This document shows, in pieces, positions 1 to 9,138 of a DNA stretch of 64,000 nucleotides. The translations under genes were made by a program, and so were the position numbers. The stretch lies in assembly GCA_030428565.1 (NCBI GenBank), contig JAUIDR010000006.1, positions 1 to 64,000 on the forward strand. Reading direction: 5' to 3'. The notes beneath the pieces are model-generated. The model worked only from the letters and a program-made list of their open reading frames with translations, did not search any database and had not been told where the DNA came from. The first letter of the stretch is position 1, and each line of letters starts with the position of its first letter. The DNA comes from Alphaproteobacteria bacterium (GTDB taxonomy: Bacteria; Pseudomonadota; Alphaproteobacteria; UBA7985; JAUIBT01).

Positions 1-98
1 GCGCACGAACTTTCACTGATATGTTCCACGCCCTCACAGAAATCTGTGACCTCTTCTCACCGGAGGAGTGTTGGAATTACTTCAAAGCTGCTGGATAG
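1..98 (+). mobile_element. 3' end of an IS630-family-like transposase gene (truncated by window edge)
   Basis: Frame from base 3 reads ARTFTDMFHALTEICDLFSPEECWNYFKAAG* (stop TAG 96-98), resembling IS630-type transposase C-termini (..DLF..EEC.NYFK.AG). Absent from the ORF track because it runs off the left edge. Confidence 0.65.
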
Positions 99-122
99 GT
101 CTCAGGTTAATGGCCGGAGGCT

Positions 123-665
123 CTAGCGCGGCTGCGGTCTAAAGATCGCCTGAAAGCGCCCGTCACGATCCCAAAGCAAATGCTTGAGCGCGCCCAGCAC
201 GTGCAGGACCAACAGCGGAATCCAGGCGTGTGCGGCGACCTCGTGCAGCTCCTCCATAATTTCGTGTAGGCCTCGGTCGCGACCAATCGGCGAGGACAGG
301 CTCATGAAGCCAAGATCGATGGCATTACCGGTTGACCAGACGGTCAGCAGTCCCGAGATGACCGCAACGGCCATGCTCGCCAACAGACCCCACATGACGA
401 CTTTTTGGATGAGCGTGAGCACGAATGGCTGTTCGCCGACGGGCGCAAAACCGAGAACCGACCGCCAGACGATGCGCAGCAAAATCGGTGCGGCCATCAG
501 CGTCGCCCAGAAGACGTGGTTATCGAGCGCGAGCCGCTCAACCGCGCGTGGCGCATCTTCGGTTAGCTGTCCGGTGATAAAGGAAACAAGCAAGCCCAGC
601 ACGCCGAGCCAATGCAACGTGATGGAGATCCAGCCGTATTCTCGTGCAGGATTGGGGGATGGCAT
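123..665 (-). CDS. Cytochrome b561 family protein
   Basis: 180 aa, four hydrophobic helices with spaced His (HWLG, NHVFW, HEVAAHAWIPLLVLHVLGALKH). Confidence 0.85.
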   Translation of the reverse strand: MPSPNPAREYGWISITLHWLGVLGLLVSFITGQLTEDAPRAVERLALDNHVFWATLMAAPILLRIVWRSVLGFAPVGEQPFVLTLIQKVVMWGLLASMAVAVISGLLTVWSTGNAIDLGFMSLSSPIGRDRGLHEIMEELHEVAAHAWIPLLVLHVLGALKHLLWDRDGRFQAIFRPQPR

Positions 666-794
666 AGCAAACTCCGGATCAAAGAAACTGGCGGCAGCCT
701 AGAGCCCGGTAGTAACGCTGGTATGTCGCGATTGTTTCACGCGTGTAACAACAGCTAGCGATTATAGAGATGCGGCATAGCGTGCCTGCTCTAA

Positions 795-867
795 GGTGCT
801 ATTCTTGGCGGTACTATTCTTGCTGGCGTTTTTTTGTGGCGTTATTTTTGGTGGCGCTCTTTGAGGC
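795..867. repeat. Degenerate ~15-bp tandem repeat spanning the hisIE stop codon
   Basis: ggtgctattcttggc / ggtactattcttgct / ggcgtttttttgt / ggcgttatttttggt / ggcgctctttgagg; stop codon at 842-844 lies inside the fourth unit. Confidence 0.6.
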
Positions 868-1462
868 AGGCCACGACGTCATCCAAGCTGAGCCCGGCGT
901 CGTACAGAAGCACCGTCAGGTGATAGAGCAGGTCGGCGGCCTCGTTGGTCAGCTCCTCACGGTCTTGTGCCATGGCGGCCAGTGCCGATTCGACGCCCTC
1001 CTCGCCGACCTTTTGGGCGATGCGCTTGGTGCCTTTGGCCATGAGCCGCGCGGTGTAGGATTCTTCAACCGGCGCTTTGGCGCGTTCTTGGATAATGGCT
1101 TCCAGTTGGCTCAGCCAGCCCGCGTGGGCCGCCGGCTGCTCGGCCCAGCAGGTGTAATTGCCGGTATGGCAAGTGGGACCTTGCGGTTCGGCCTTGACCA
1201 ACAGCGTATCTTGATCGCAGTCCAAGCGGATTTCCTGGACCAGCAAGAAGTTGTCGCTGGTCTCGCCCTTGGTCCAAAGCCGTTGCTTGGAGCGCGAGAA
1301 AAAGGTCGCCTTGCCGCTGGTCACTGTGGCTTCCAGTGACTCGCGGGACATGTAGCCCAGCATCAGGGCTTGTCCGGTCTCGGCGTCTTGAATGATCGCG
1401 GGAATCAGGCCGTCAGCGGCTTTGTCCCAAGCGACTTGGTCGGGCGTAAAATCGATCAGCAT
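842..1462 (-). CDS. hisIE: Bifunctional phosphoribosyl-AMP cyclohydrolase / phosphoribosyl-ATP pyrophosphohydrolase
   Basis: N-terminal HisI motifs ([50 protein letters not shown]) fused to HisE ([27 protein letters not shown]). Confidence 0.93.
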   Translation of the reverse strand: MLIDFTPDQVAWDKAADGLIPAIIQDAETGQALMLGYMSRESLEATVTSGKATFFSRSKQRLWTKGETSDNFLLVQEIRLDCDQDTLLVKAEPQGPTCHTGNYTCWAEQPAAHAGWLSQLEAIIQERAKAPVEESYTARLMAKGTKRIAQKVGEEGVESALAAMAQDREELTNEAADLLYHLTVLLYDAGLSLDDVVACLKERHQK

Positions 1463-1519
1463 GGCAGCGGTTTAGGCGAGGCGCGCGGGCCGGTCAATGC
1501 GCGAAATGGCGAAGGGGCC

Positions 1520-1993
1520 TCAACGCTTCAATATGCGCGAGCGGATCGACTGTTCGATACGCGCTAACGCTGCCTTGCGGCTGGCGGCGCTGGAGCCGAC
1601 AAAGGCGCTGCAAATGGCCTTCATGTCTGCGGCTTTGATTGCTTTATCGCCTGCCAATCGGTCCAAGACGGGGCGTGTCCTTTCAAAATCGCCGCTGGTC
1701 ACAGCCGCCTCCAGCGCTCCGACGTATTGATTGATGAGGGCCTGGTCCAGGGGCACTGCACTGCGTGACTTACGGGAGGTTGCCGAGGCCTTGCGGGACT
1801 TGGCTTTGTTGGCCGTCTCAAGCGCTGCTATGGCGTCCTCAATGCGGAGGTCTGCAAAGGGCTCCAGCGCAGCAACGGCTTTGTCGAACACGCCCTTCTG
1901 GCCGGTAAAGCCACCGTTTCGCGCTGGATTGCCTTTGGCTTTTTCGCGAAATTGTTCCAGGGCAGAGATGAGGGCTTTGGTTTGCATGGCCAC
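1520..1993 (-). CDS. Hypothetical protein, probably co-transcribed with ParA-like ATPase
   Basis: 157 aa ORF 14 bp downstream of the ParA-like gene on the same strand; no recognised domain. Confidence 0.6.
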   Translation of the reverse strand: MAMQTKALISALEQFREKAKGNPARNGGFTGQKGVFDKAVAALEPFADLRIEDAIAALETANKAKSRKASATSRKSRSAVPLDQALINQYVGALEAAVTSGDFERTRPVLDRLAGDKAIKAADMKAICSAFVGSSAASRKAALARIEQSIRSRILKR

Positions 1994-2007
1994 CTTCCTT
2001 TGTAAGC

Positions 2008-3165
2008 TTAAGACAGCTCAAGATCGTCAAGCAAGTCTTTGGCGAGCTGATCGTAGACTTGCTGAACGCGATCCGCATTTGCTCCCTGCGCGCAATAAGC
2101 GGCGGGCACCCCGTTAGCCGGCGCGCCAATCGCCGTTAGAAGCGGGATGTGATGGTCCCAGATCTTACGTTCGATTGTGCTGTTGCCAAAGCGAAACAGG
2201 CGCGCTTCAGCCCTGGCGTTCTCTGCCAAATTGGTTGCGGCGCCGGGAATTTGGCTGAAGACGACTTTAGCCAGGCGAATGTTGGTGCCCAACTGTCGCT
2301 GCAGAGCGTGAAAACGGTTGAGCAACTGCTGCAAGCCTTCCATGGATAATAGCTCAGCGCGCACGGGCACGAGCAAGTGGGAGGCGGCCTTCATAGCGTT
2401 GGCGGTTGCCAGGCTTAGGCGGGGCGGCGCATCGAATATGACCAGATCAAAGCGGCTCTCGGGCGGGGCGCTGCTTTGGTGCTCGCTGATGGCCAACGCC
2501 AGCTTGTTGAGCGCGTCTACTATGTTGCGGTCTGCCAGCGCTTTATAGGTCAGACGTTCTTCGTCGTCCGAGAGATTGGGGTCGCTTGGCAACAGACCGA
2601 CGCCAGCAAGGCTCGGGTGACGAAAGCCAAGATTGGCGACCAAAGGCCCAAGCTTGAGGCTCCTTGCATTCGGCTCAAGACCAGCGGTCAAGAGGGCACC
2701 GACGGCGTTGATGCCCGGGCGGTCCGTCGCGTTTTCAAGCTGCTTGGGATAGCTTTCGGGCACCAAAGGACTCGACAGGCTGCCTTGATAGTCTAAATCG
2801 ACGAGCAAGACCTTCTTGCCGAAGCTGTGGGCCATAGCAGCCGCCAGGTTGGCAGCGGTCGTGGTTTTGCCAACGCCGCCCTTCAAGTTCATGATGAGAA
2901 GGCCAGGCGGCAGGTTGGCAAAGTGCTGGTTGCTGTTGAGTTCTTGCCAGAGGCTACTTTTATCCGAAGCAACTTTGGCTAGGCGATCATAGGCCTGCAC
3001 GGCCGCTTCTGCGCGTTTGGCGCGTTCGCGCCAGCGTCGCCAAAGATAAGCAAGCCGCCCCAAAGCCAGCGTTAGCAGGGCCCCGACAATGGGTTGTATG
3101 AGGCGAATAGGATCATCAAATAGTCCTTGCACATAGGCCAGAGCCCAGTCGATCCAGTCCGCCAT
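2008..3165 (-). CDS. ParA/MinD-family P-loop ATPase with N-terminal transmembrane segment
   Basis: Deviant Walker A (LKGGVGKTTTAANLAAAMA), VLLVDLDYQGSLS, FDLVIFDAPP; N-terminal hydrophobic helix PIVGALLTLALGRLAYLWRRW. Confidence 0.85.
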   Translation of the reverse strand: MADWIDWALAYVQGLFDDPIRLIQPIVGALLTLALGRLAYLWRRWRERAKRAEAAVQAYDRLAKVASDKSSLWQELNSNQHFANLPPGLLIMNLKGGVGKTTTAANLAAAMAHSFGKKVLLVDLDYQGSLSSPLVPESYPKQLENATDRPGINAVGALLTAGLEPNARSLKLGPLVANLGFRHPSLAGVGLLPSDPNLSDDEERLTYKALADRNIVDALNKLALAISEHQSSAPPESRFDLVIFDAPPRLSLATANAMKAASHLLVPVRAELLSMEGLQQLLNRFHALQRQLGTNIRLAKVVFSQIPGAATNLAENARAEARLFRFGNSTIERKIWDHHIPLLTAIGAPANGVPAAYCAQGANADRVQQVYDQLAKDLLDDLELS

Positions 3166-3211
3166 ACTATCCCCATTTATTAGTGTGCTTTATGCCTTTG
3201 CTAACCAGGGT

Positions 3212-3895
3212 TTAGGCGGCTTGGCAAGCGCCTTTCACGGCCTGCAAAACATCGCTGGCGATGGCTTCGATGGGGCGGTAGCCGCCGGCATCCGCCATGA
3301 CATCGATTTGTGCCCAAGGGCCGCCCAACTGCCAGGCGGCCAGGCGCGCGTAACGCCCGGCGACCGCCGCTTGCAAGTCGCGGTTGGCCTCATAGGCATC
3401 CAGCTCGGCGCGGGCTTCAGCCATGCTGCGCGAAGCCTCAGGCGCGGCATTTAAGAATATGGTTAGGTCGGGTTTGGGCAGAATTTTGAGTTCAAATTCA
3501 AAGACCATGCGCGCGAAAGGCTCGAAGTCGCTCTCAGGCAGCAAGGCGCCTTGGTAGACCGCGTTCGAGCCGACGTAGCGGTCAATGACCACGACATCGT
3601 TTTCGGCAAGGGCGCGCTGTATCAGCGGCAGGGTCTCAAAGCGATCCGCGGCGAACATGAGCATGCGAATTTCGGGGGCTAGTGCGCCTACGCTGCCAAA
3701 TTCACCGCGCAGCAATCGAGCAATAATGCTGCCCGCTATATTGTTTTCATACCTGGGAAAAGCGACGCGCGCGGCGCGGCGGCCTTGGTCTTGCAAGCGC
3801 TGAACCAAGGCTTGCGATTGGGTCTGCTTGCCCGCGCCATCACCGCCTTCGATGACGATGAGCTTGGCGGCGGCTGGGGGCGGCGCTTGGGTCAT
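3212..3895 (-). CDS. tmk: dTMP (thymidylate) kinase
   Basis: P-loop VIEGGDGAGKQTQ, DRYVGSNAVYQGALL; 227 aa. Confidence 0.85.
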   Translation of the reverse strand: MTQAPPPAAAKLIVIEGGDGAGKQTQSQALVQRLQDQGRRAARVAFPRYENNIAGSIIARLLRGEFGSVGALAPEIRMLMFAADRFETLPLIQRALAENDVVVIDRYVGSNAVYQGALLPESDFEPFARMVFEFELKILPKPDLTIFLNAAPEASRSMAEARAELDAYEANRDLQAAVAGRYARLAAWQLGGPWAQIDVMADAGGYRPIEAIASDVLQAVKGACQAA

Positions 3896-3910
3896 GATCG
3901 GCGGGCCTCC

Positions 3911-5845
3911 TTAGGCGGCTTCTTGGGCGAGTTCTTGGGCCGCCTCATAGGCTTCCAAGGCCTCCATCCAGATCATTTCGGCTTCTTCCAAGCTCTCGGA
4001 CAGTTCGCCGAGTTCGCGCTGTAGCGCGATGGTCTTGGACTGATCGGCCTGCTCGTAGAGGGCCGGGTCGTGCAGTTTGCTCTCCAGGGCGCTCCGCTGT
4101 TTGCTGAGTTTATCAACTAGTTTTTCACAGCGCTCGACCTCCTTTTTCAACGGCGCTAGGGCTTTGCGTTGTTCGGCGGCGGCGCGGCGTTGGGCCTGGC
4201 GATCGGCGGCGCTGTTGGCCGCATCGCTCTCGTTCTTGTCCTTGGCCGGGCGGCGGGCAGCGGACTTGGCGCGCTGTTCGTCGCGGCGCTGGGTGGTCAA
4301 GAACTTGCGATAGTCGTCCATGTCGCCATCAAAGGGCTGGGCGCGACCAGCATGCACCAGCCATAGGCGGTCGGCGGTGGCCTCGATCAAGTGCGGGTCG
4401 TGCGAGACGATTACCACCGCCCCGTCATAGGCGTTGAGCGCCTGCACCAGCGCTTGACGACCGTCAATGTCCAAGTGGTTGGTCGGCTCGTCGAGCAGCA
4501 AGATATGCGGCGCATCTCTTGAGATAACAGCGAACAGCAAGCGGGCCTTTTCGCCGCCCGAAAGCTGGCCGATCTTGGTCTCGGCACGGTCAGCATCAAA
4601 GCCAAAGCCCGCCAGATGGCTACGCAGCTTCTCTTCGACATCGCGCGGGCAGAGCCGCTTCATCTGCTCCAGAGCCGTGATGTTAAGATCAAGCGCATCG
4701 CCTTGGTGCTGGGCGAAATAGCCGACCTTCAGTTTCTTGGACTTCTGCAACAGGCCGTCCATGGCGCGCAGCTCTGCGGCCAAAAGCTTGATCAACGTTG
4801 ACTTGCCGTTGCCATTGGCCCCCAACAACGCAATGCGATCGTCGCTATCCAAGCGCAGGTTCAGTTTGCGCAAAATCGGCGTTTGATCATAGCCCACCGC
4901 CACGTCATCCATGGTGATCAGGGGCGGGGACAGGCTGTCTGGCGTTGGAAAAATGAAAGTCGAGCTGCTGTCTTGGCTGACGGCAGCGATAGGCTCCATG
5001 CGCTCGAGCATCTTGACTCGCGACTGCGCTTGGCGGGCTTTGGAAGCCTTGGCGCGAAAGCGTGTAATAAAGGCCTGGATGCGCTCGCGTTCGGCCAATT
5101 GCTTCTCACGCGCTTTGGCTTGCAGGACCATGCGCTCGCGGCGGACTCGCTCGAAGCGATCATAGTTGCCCTGGTAGGCGTTGAGACGCAAGTTCTCGAC
5201 GTGCAGGATTTCGCCCACCGTTCGGTTGAGCAGGCCGCGATCGTGGGAGATGAGCAGCACCGTGCCCGGATACTTGCGAATGTATTGCTCAAGCCACAGT
5301 GCGGCTTCCAAGTCCAAGTGGTTGGTGGGCTCGTCCAACAGCAGCAAATCGGGTTGGGTGAACAGCAGAGCCGCCAGCGCAACGCGCATCCGCCAGCCGC
5401 CGGAATAATCCGAACAAGGCCGCTGTTGGGCTTCTTCATCAAAGCCCAAGCCCGCCAGGATTTGCGCCGCTCTGGCGGGCGCCGAATGGGCGTCGATATC
5501 GGTCAGGCGGGCGTGGATTTCAGCCAGGCGCTCGGGTTCTTGGCAGGTCTCTTCTTCAGCCAACAGGGCGGCGCGTTCTTTATCAGCCGCCAGTACAACG
5601 CTCACCAGGCTCGCGGGCCCGCCGGGGGCTTCCTGGCTGGTGACGCCGATGCGCCAACGCGGCGGCACAAAGATCTCACCACCGTCCAGCAGGTCGGGAT
5701 TAAGAATCAAGCGAAACAGCGTGGACTTTCCAATACCATTGCGGCCGACCAGGCCCACCTTGTGGCCAGCGTTGACTGAGGCCGAAGCGTCCTTGAAGAT
5801 CGGTCTGCCCGAGATATTGTAGGCGATGGAAGAAATCTGCAGCAT
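3911..5845 (-). CDS. ABC-F family ATP-binding protein (Uup/YheS-like)
   Basis: Two ABC domains (GRNGIGKST, GANGNGKST; YSGGWRMR, LSGGEKAR; LLLLDEPTNHLD twice) without transmembrane domain; C-terminal coiled coil. Confidence 0.93.
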   Translation of the reverse strand: MLQISSIAYNISGRPIFKDASASVNAGHKVGLVGRNGIGKSTLFRLILNPDLLDGGEIFVPPRWRIGVTSQEAPGGPASLVSVVLAADKERAALLAEEETCQEPERLAEIHARLTDIDAHSAPARAAQILAGLGFDEEAQQRPCSDYSGGWRMRVALAALLFTQPDLLLLDEPTNHLDLEAALWLEQYIRKYPGTVLLISHDRGLLNRTVGEILHVENLRLNAYQGNYDRFERVRRERMVLQAKAREKQLAERERIQAFITRFRAKASKARQAQSRVKMLERMEPIAAVSQDSSSTFIFPTPDSLSPPLITMDDVAVGYDQTPILRKLNLRLDSDDRIALLGANGNGKSTLIKLLAAELRAMDGLLQKSKKLKVGYFAQHQGDALDLNITALEQMKRLCPRDVEEKLRSHLAGFGFDADRAETKIGQLSGGEKARLLFAVISRDAPHILLLDEPTNHLDIDGRQALVQALNAYDGAVVIVSHDPHLIEATADRLWLVHAGRAQPFDGDMDDYRKFLTTQRRDEQRAKSAARRPAKDKNESDAANSAADRQAQRRAAAEQRKALAPLKKEVERCEKLVDKLSKQRSALESKLHDPALYEQADQSKTIALQRELGELSESLEEAEMIWMEALEAYEAAQELAQEAA

Positions 5846-6078
5846 GGCCAGGCTTTAGCAGGCCCAGCGCTCTGGCTCAATTGTTTAGCGGCGCAATTGG
5901 CGACAAGGCTAGCCTAAATGTTGGGGCGCCCGAATGATGGGGCACCCTGTAGCGACAGCTTGCACACCTGCCATGCAGATAAAGGCGTTGAACCCTTGCG
6001 CGCTTAATGCTAGCGCTCGCGGCGAAATACGAAAAGGGCGCGTTGTGCCCTTGAACCCAGCATACAGGAAGAACAGAC

Positions 6079-6501
6079 ATGGCTATCCAGCGCACGTTTT
6101 CTATCATCAAGCCCGACGCAACCGCTCGCAACTTGACCGGCAAGATCAACGCCGTTTTTGAAGATGCCGGTCTGCGCATCGTTGGTCAGCGCCGCATCCG
6201 CATGACCGAAGAGCAAGCCAAGCGCTTCTACGCGGTCCACGCTGAGCGTCCCTTCTATGGCGAGCTGGTCGAATTCATGACTTCTGGTCCGGTTGTCGTT
6301 CAGGTTCTGGAAGGCGAAGACGCCGTTGCCAAGCACCGTGAAGTAATGGGCGCAACCAACCCTGCAGAAGCCGCTGATGGCACTGTTCGCAAGCTCTACG
6401 CTCAGTCTATCGGAGAGAACTCTGTGCACGGCTCTGACTCGGCTGAAAACGCAGCAATCGAGATCGCTCAGTTCTTCTCAGAAGCCGATATCGCGGGCTA
6501 A
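6079..6501 (+). CDS. ndk: Nucleoside diphosphate kinase
   Basis: [29 protein letters not shown]; 140 aa. Confidence 0.97.
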   Translation: MAIQRTFSIIKPDATARNLTGKINAVFEDAGLRIVGQRRIRMTEEQAKRFYAVHAERPFYGELVEFMTSGPVVVQVLEGEDAVAKHREVMGATNPAEAADGTVRKLYAQSIGENSVHGSDSAENAAIEIAQFFSEADIAG

Positions 6502-6539
6502 GCCCCGGCGCGCAGGGTTAAACCAGCGTAGCGACATGC

Positions 6540-6573
6540 AAAAAGGCCAGGGCAACTGCTCTGGCCTTTTTTT
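6540..6573 (+). terminator. Rho-independent terminator downstream of ndk
   Basis: AAAAAGGCCAG-ggcaactgct-CTGGCCTTTTTTT. Confidence 0.9.
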
Positions 6574-6598
6574 GCGCTTTGAGGGCGGCCAGCTGCGA

Positions 6599-7057
6599 TC
6601 AATCGTCGTCGAAATAGCCGCGTTCTGCGCCGCGGTGGCAAGCGGCACAGTTGCTCATGGAGCCCGCGCGTTTCTTGGCTGAGCGTGAGACCTCATGATC
6701 GTGCTCGTGCGTGAACCAGCCTAACTCGGTAATGCGCAGCGGTGGAGCGGTCTCCAAATCATATTTGCGAAAGGCGCGGCGGTTCGAGCGCGCGGCGTGC
6801 TTGACCAAATAGCCCTCGATGGCTTTCAGTGCGCCGTCGTCGAGGCTAGCGTCTTCGCCAAAGTGGTCGGGCAGGGTATTCATGATGGCCGACCAGCTCT
6901 CCTTGGGCAGGAAAAAGGCTGGATAGGCGAGGTGGCAGGCCGAACATTCTTCGGTGAACTGGGCTTCAGGGCTGGGCGTTGCGTCCTGCGCGCTGACCAG
7001 TGCCGGGGATAAAAAGCTGATAGCTGCGAAAGCAACAAGGGCCATTAGGCGGTACAT
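6599..7057 (-). CDS. Diheme cytochrome c (DHC family)
   Basis: Signal peptide from MYRLMALVAFAAISFL (ATG 7057 with GGAGGAG upstream); two CxxCH motifs (CSACH, CAACH). ORF-track start at 7180 looks too long. Confidence 0.85.
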   Translation of the reverse strand: MYRLMALVAFAAISFLSPALVSAQDATPSPEAQFTEECSACHLAYPAFFLPKESWSAIMNTLPDHFGEDASLDDGALKAIEGYLVKHAARSNRRAFRKYDLETAPPLRITELGWFTHEHDHEVSRSAKKRAGSMSNCAACHRGAERGYFDDD

Positions 7058-7089
7058 GGGTGTGTCTCCTCCAGTTGGGATTTCGTGGG

Positions 7090-7557
7090 TCAAAGCGAGC
7101 TCAGCCAGGCCAGAACGTCGGCTTTTTCGCCAGGCGTACACTCGCGGCCCAGAACCGAGTTGCAGTTGCGCCGGAACCATTTGGTAATTTTGCCGGAATC
7201 GGTGAAACGAGCGGGGTTAACGCTGCTCGCCATGGGTTCGATCACCTTGCCAGTGCGCGCCTGACCGTTCTTGGTCGGGTCCATGGTGTGGCAGGTGGTG
7301 CAAGAGGGGGTGTCGGGTTTGCCGCCGCTGTGGGTGGCCAAAAAGAAGGCCTGGCCAGCAGTGGCATCGCCAGCGCGACCTGCTTCCAAGCTGAACGTTT
7401 CAATCAGGGCGGCGGGGCTGGTGTCTTGGGCCTGGCTGGCCATAGGCACGATGAAGGCGCCTGCGATCAGCAAGTTGAAAAGCAGCGTCGGTTTTAGCGT
7501 TGGTTTCATGGCAGGGATGTCCTTTGTTGGGGCTTGGTTTTGTTGGGTAAAGGTCAT
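7090..7557 (-). CDS. Monoheme cytochrome c, SHP (sphaeroides heme protein)/DUF1924-like
   Basis: CTTCH motif, WFRRNCNSVLGRECTPGEKADVLAWL C-terminus; start overlaps upstream stop (ATGA); alternative start at 7509. Confidence 0.75.
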   Translation of the reverse strand: MTFTQQNQAPTKDIPAMKPTLKPTLLFNLLIAGAFIVPMASQAQDTSPAALIETFSLEAGRAGDATAGQAFFLATHSGGKPDTPSCTTCHTMDPTKNGQARTGKVIEPMASSVNPARFTDSGKITKWFRRNCNSVLGRECTPGEKADVLAWLSSL

Positions 7558-8702
7558 TTCTTTGGCGAAGGGATTGACAGGGCGAGCGGGCTAAAGCGGC
7601 CGCCTTCGGCGTCTTTGTGACAGGCCTGGCAATTGCCTTGGCTGAAAATGGGCGCGCGTTTAAAGGTCTCCGCGACAATGTCGTGGTGCAGCGCCTTCCA
7701 GCCTGGCGTTGCGGTGATCTGACCCAACGCCATTGGGTCGGGGTTGGAAAAGACATGAGCGGGCAGGGTATCGGCGCTCTCGGCGGCATTGGCGGCGAGC
7801 CATTGGCTGATCGCAACCGTTGTCTCTGGGGCCAGGCTCGCATCTTCGCCAAAGTGATCGTCCAGACCGGCCATCAAGTGCTGCCAGGCTTGTTTGGGCA
7901 AAAGGCTGGCGGGGTAGGCCATGTGGCAGGCGCCGCACTCGTCGGCGACTAAGGATGATGTCACCACCGGCAAGCCATCGACCGGGCGCTTTGCCAGCTT
8001 CACCAGGGCGAGCGTGCCGCCAACAAGCAGGATCAGGCCCAAAGCCAAGCTCATAGCCATGCGCGCCTGACGTTCCATTGGGGCGTGGTCGCCAGGGCGA
8101 CCGACCTTCTGGCCTGTGACCATGGCGCGAGCGAGGTTTTCTTTGCCCCGTAGGCTCTCAAACAGCACGCCACCCAGATGAGCTGCGATAAGGGCTAGGA
8201 TCAGAAATCCAAAAATCTCGTGGGCCTCGCGTGCTACAGAACCCAAGGCGAAACCGTCGGCGGCAAACGGGCCAATTTTGTAGAGTCCCCCCAGGCTAAG
8301 CGCTCCGCTGATGGCCAAAGCAAGGACGCTGCCAAGAAGCGCAAAGACCATCAGCGCCCCCAAAGGATTGTGTCCTAGGTGGCGACCGTCGCGACCTGCT
8401 AGGTGGGCCATGATGGCGCGGGGCGAGGGCCAAAAATCGGCAAAGCGCGCGCTGCCGGGACCGGTGAAGCCCCATGTCAGCCGCAAAACCACGACTACCA
8501 GCGCTGTAATTCCGACGATGAGATGTAGCCATAGCTTCGGCAGTCCGCCAAAAAAGCCGCTCAGCAATGCGATGGTCACGCTGAGCGCGAGCAGCCAATG
8601 GGAAAATCGCAAGAAGAGATCCCAAACACGGATTTTGGGTTCAGGAGATAGGGCCGCGGCGGATGTGGGCCTTGCTGGTTTGGGTTGGGGAGGCTGGGCC
8701 AT
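7554..8702 (-). CDS. Cytochrome b561-type membrane domain fused to C-terminal diheme cytochrome c domain
   Basis: N-terminal b-type domain (WDLFLRFSHWLLALSV..) followed by DHC-like segment with CGACH and CQACH and HFGEDASL, as in the standalone DHC at 6599-7057. Confidence 0.85.
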   Translation of the reverse strand: MAQPPQPKPARPTSAAALSPEPKIRVWDLFLRFSHWLLALSVTIALLSGFFGGLPKLWLHLIVGITALVVVVLRLTWGFTGPGSARFADFWPSPRAIMAHLAGRDGRHLGHNPLGALMVFALLGSVLALAISGALSLGGLYKIGPFAADGFALGSVAREAHEIFGFLILALIAAHLGGVLFESLRGKENLARAMVTGQKVGRPGDHAPMERQARMAMSLALGLILLVGGTLALVKLAKRPVDGLPVVTSSLVADECGACHMAYPASLLPKQAWQHLMAGLDDHFGEDASLAPETTVAISQWLAANAAESADTLPAHVFSNPDPMALGQITATPGWKALHHDIVAETFKRAPIFSQGNCQACHKDAEGGRFSPLALSIPSPKK

Positions 8703-8994
8703 GGGGCACCTTTAGGGGAGAACAGAATCGCCTGCTAAAGGTCGCCACGACTAGCGCAGTCAACAATGGGGTAGAGGTCATTGTACTGCCGCTTAGGCTG
8801 TAAGTTTAGTGCGGTGCAAAGCCGGTTTAATAGGGAGTTTCAGCGCTCTAATCCAAAGTTTAGGGCCTGTCGTCTGCCTGCAATCGCCTGCGACGCTGCA
8901 ATTTGGAGCGAGGCAATAGGGCGGTGCCTTCGCCTCTGCACTGGCTGCCTCTTGGGATGATGGGATGCGAACCGACTAACTGTGACCACAGGCC

Positions 8995-9138
8995 TTGGCC
9001 GCCAGCCAAACCCCGAACGAGCTCAACCCCGAACGAGCCCAATCCAGCGCGACCCAATTTAGCGCCAAGCAGATTTGGCGCTAGGCAGATTTGGCGCCAA
9101 GCAGATTTGGTGCCAAGCAGATTTGGTGCTAGGCAAAG
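8995..9138. repeat. 16-bp-period tandem repeat array running into the thiolase stop codon
   Basis: Units in constant 16-bp phase: ttggccgccagccaaa, ccccgaacgagctcaa, ccccgaacgagcccaa, tccagcgcgacccaat, ttagcgccaagcagat, ttggcgctaggcagat, ttggcgccaagcagat, ttggtgccaagcagat, ttggtgctaggcaaag. Last five clearly homologous; earlier ones diverged. Stop codon at 9129-9131 is inside the last unit. Confidence 0.9.

Noticed and set aside
4883-5779. 298-aa plus-strand ORF antisense to the ABC-F gene
   Set aside because: Antisense shadow of a convincing ABC-F protein; no recognisable domain.
8703-8994. Possible tRNA or small RNA in the ~290-bp gap upstream of the thiolase repeat array
   Set aside because: No cloverleaf, TPsiC-like consensus or clear terminator seen by eye; tRNAscan/Infernal would be needed.
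8995-9138. Possible CRISPR-like array
   Set aside because: Units are contiguous 16-bp repeats with no spacers and no cas genes nearby; same for 13108-13171 and 55975-56038.
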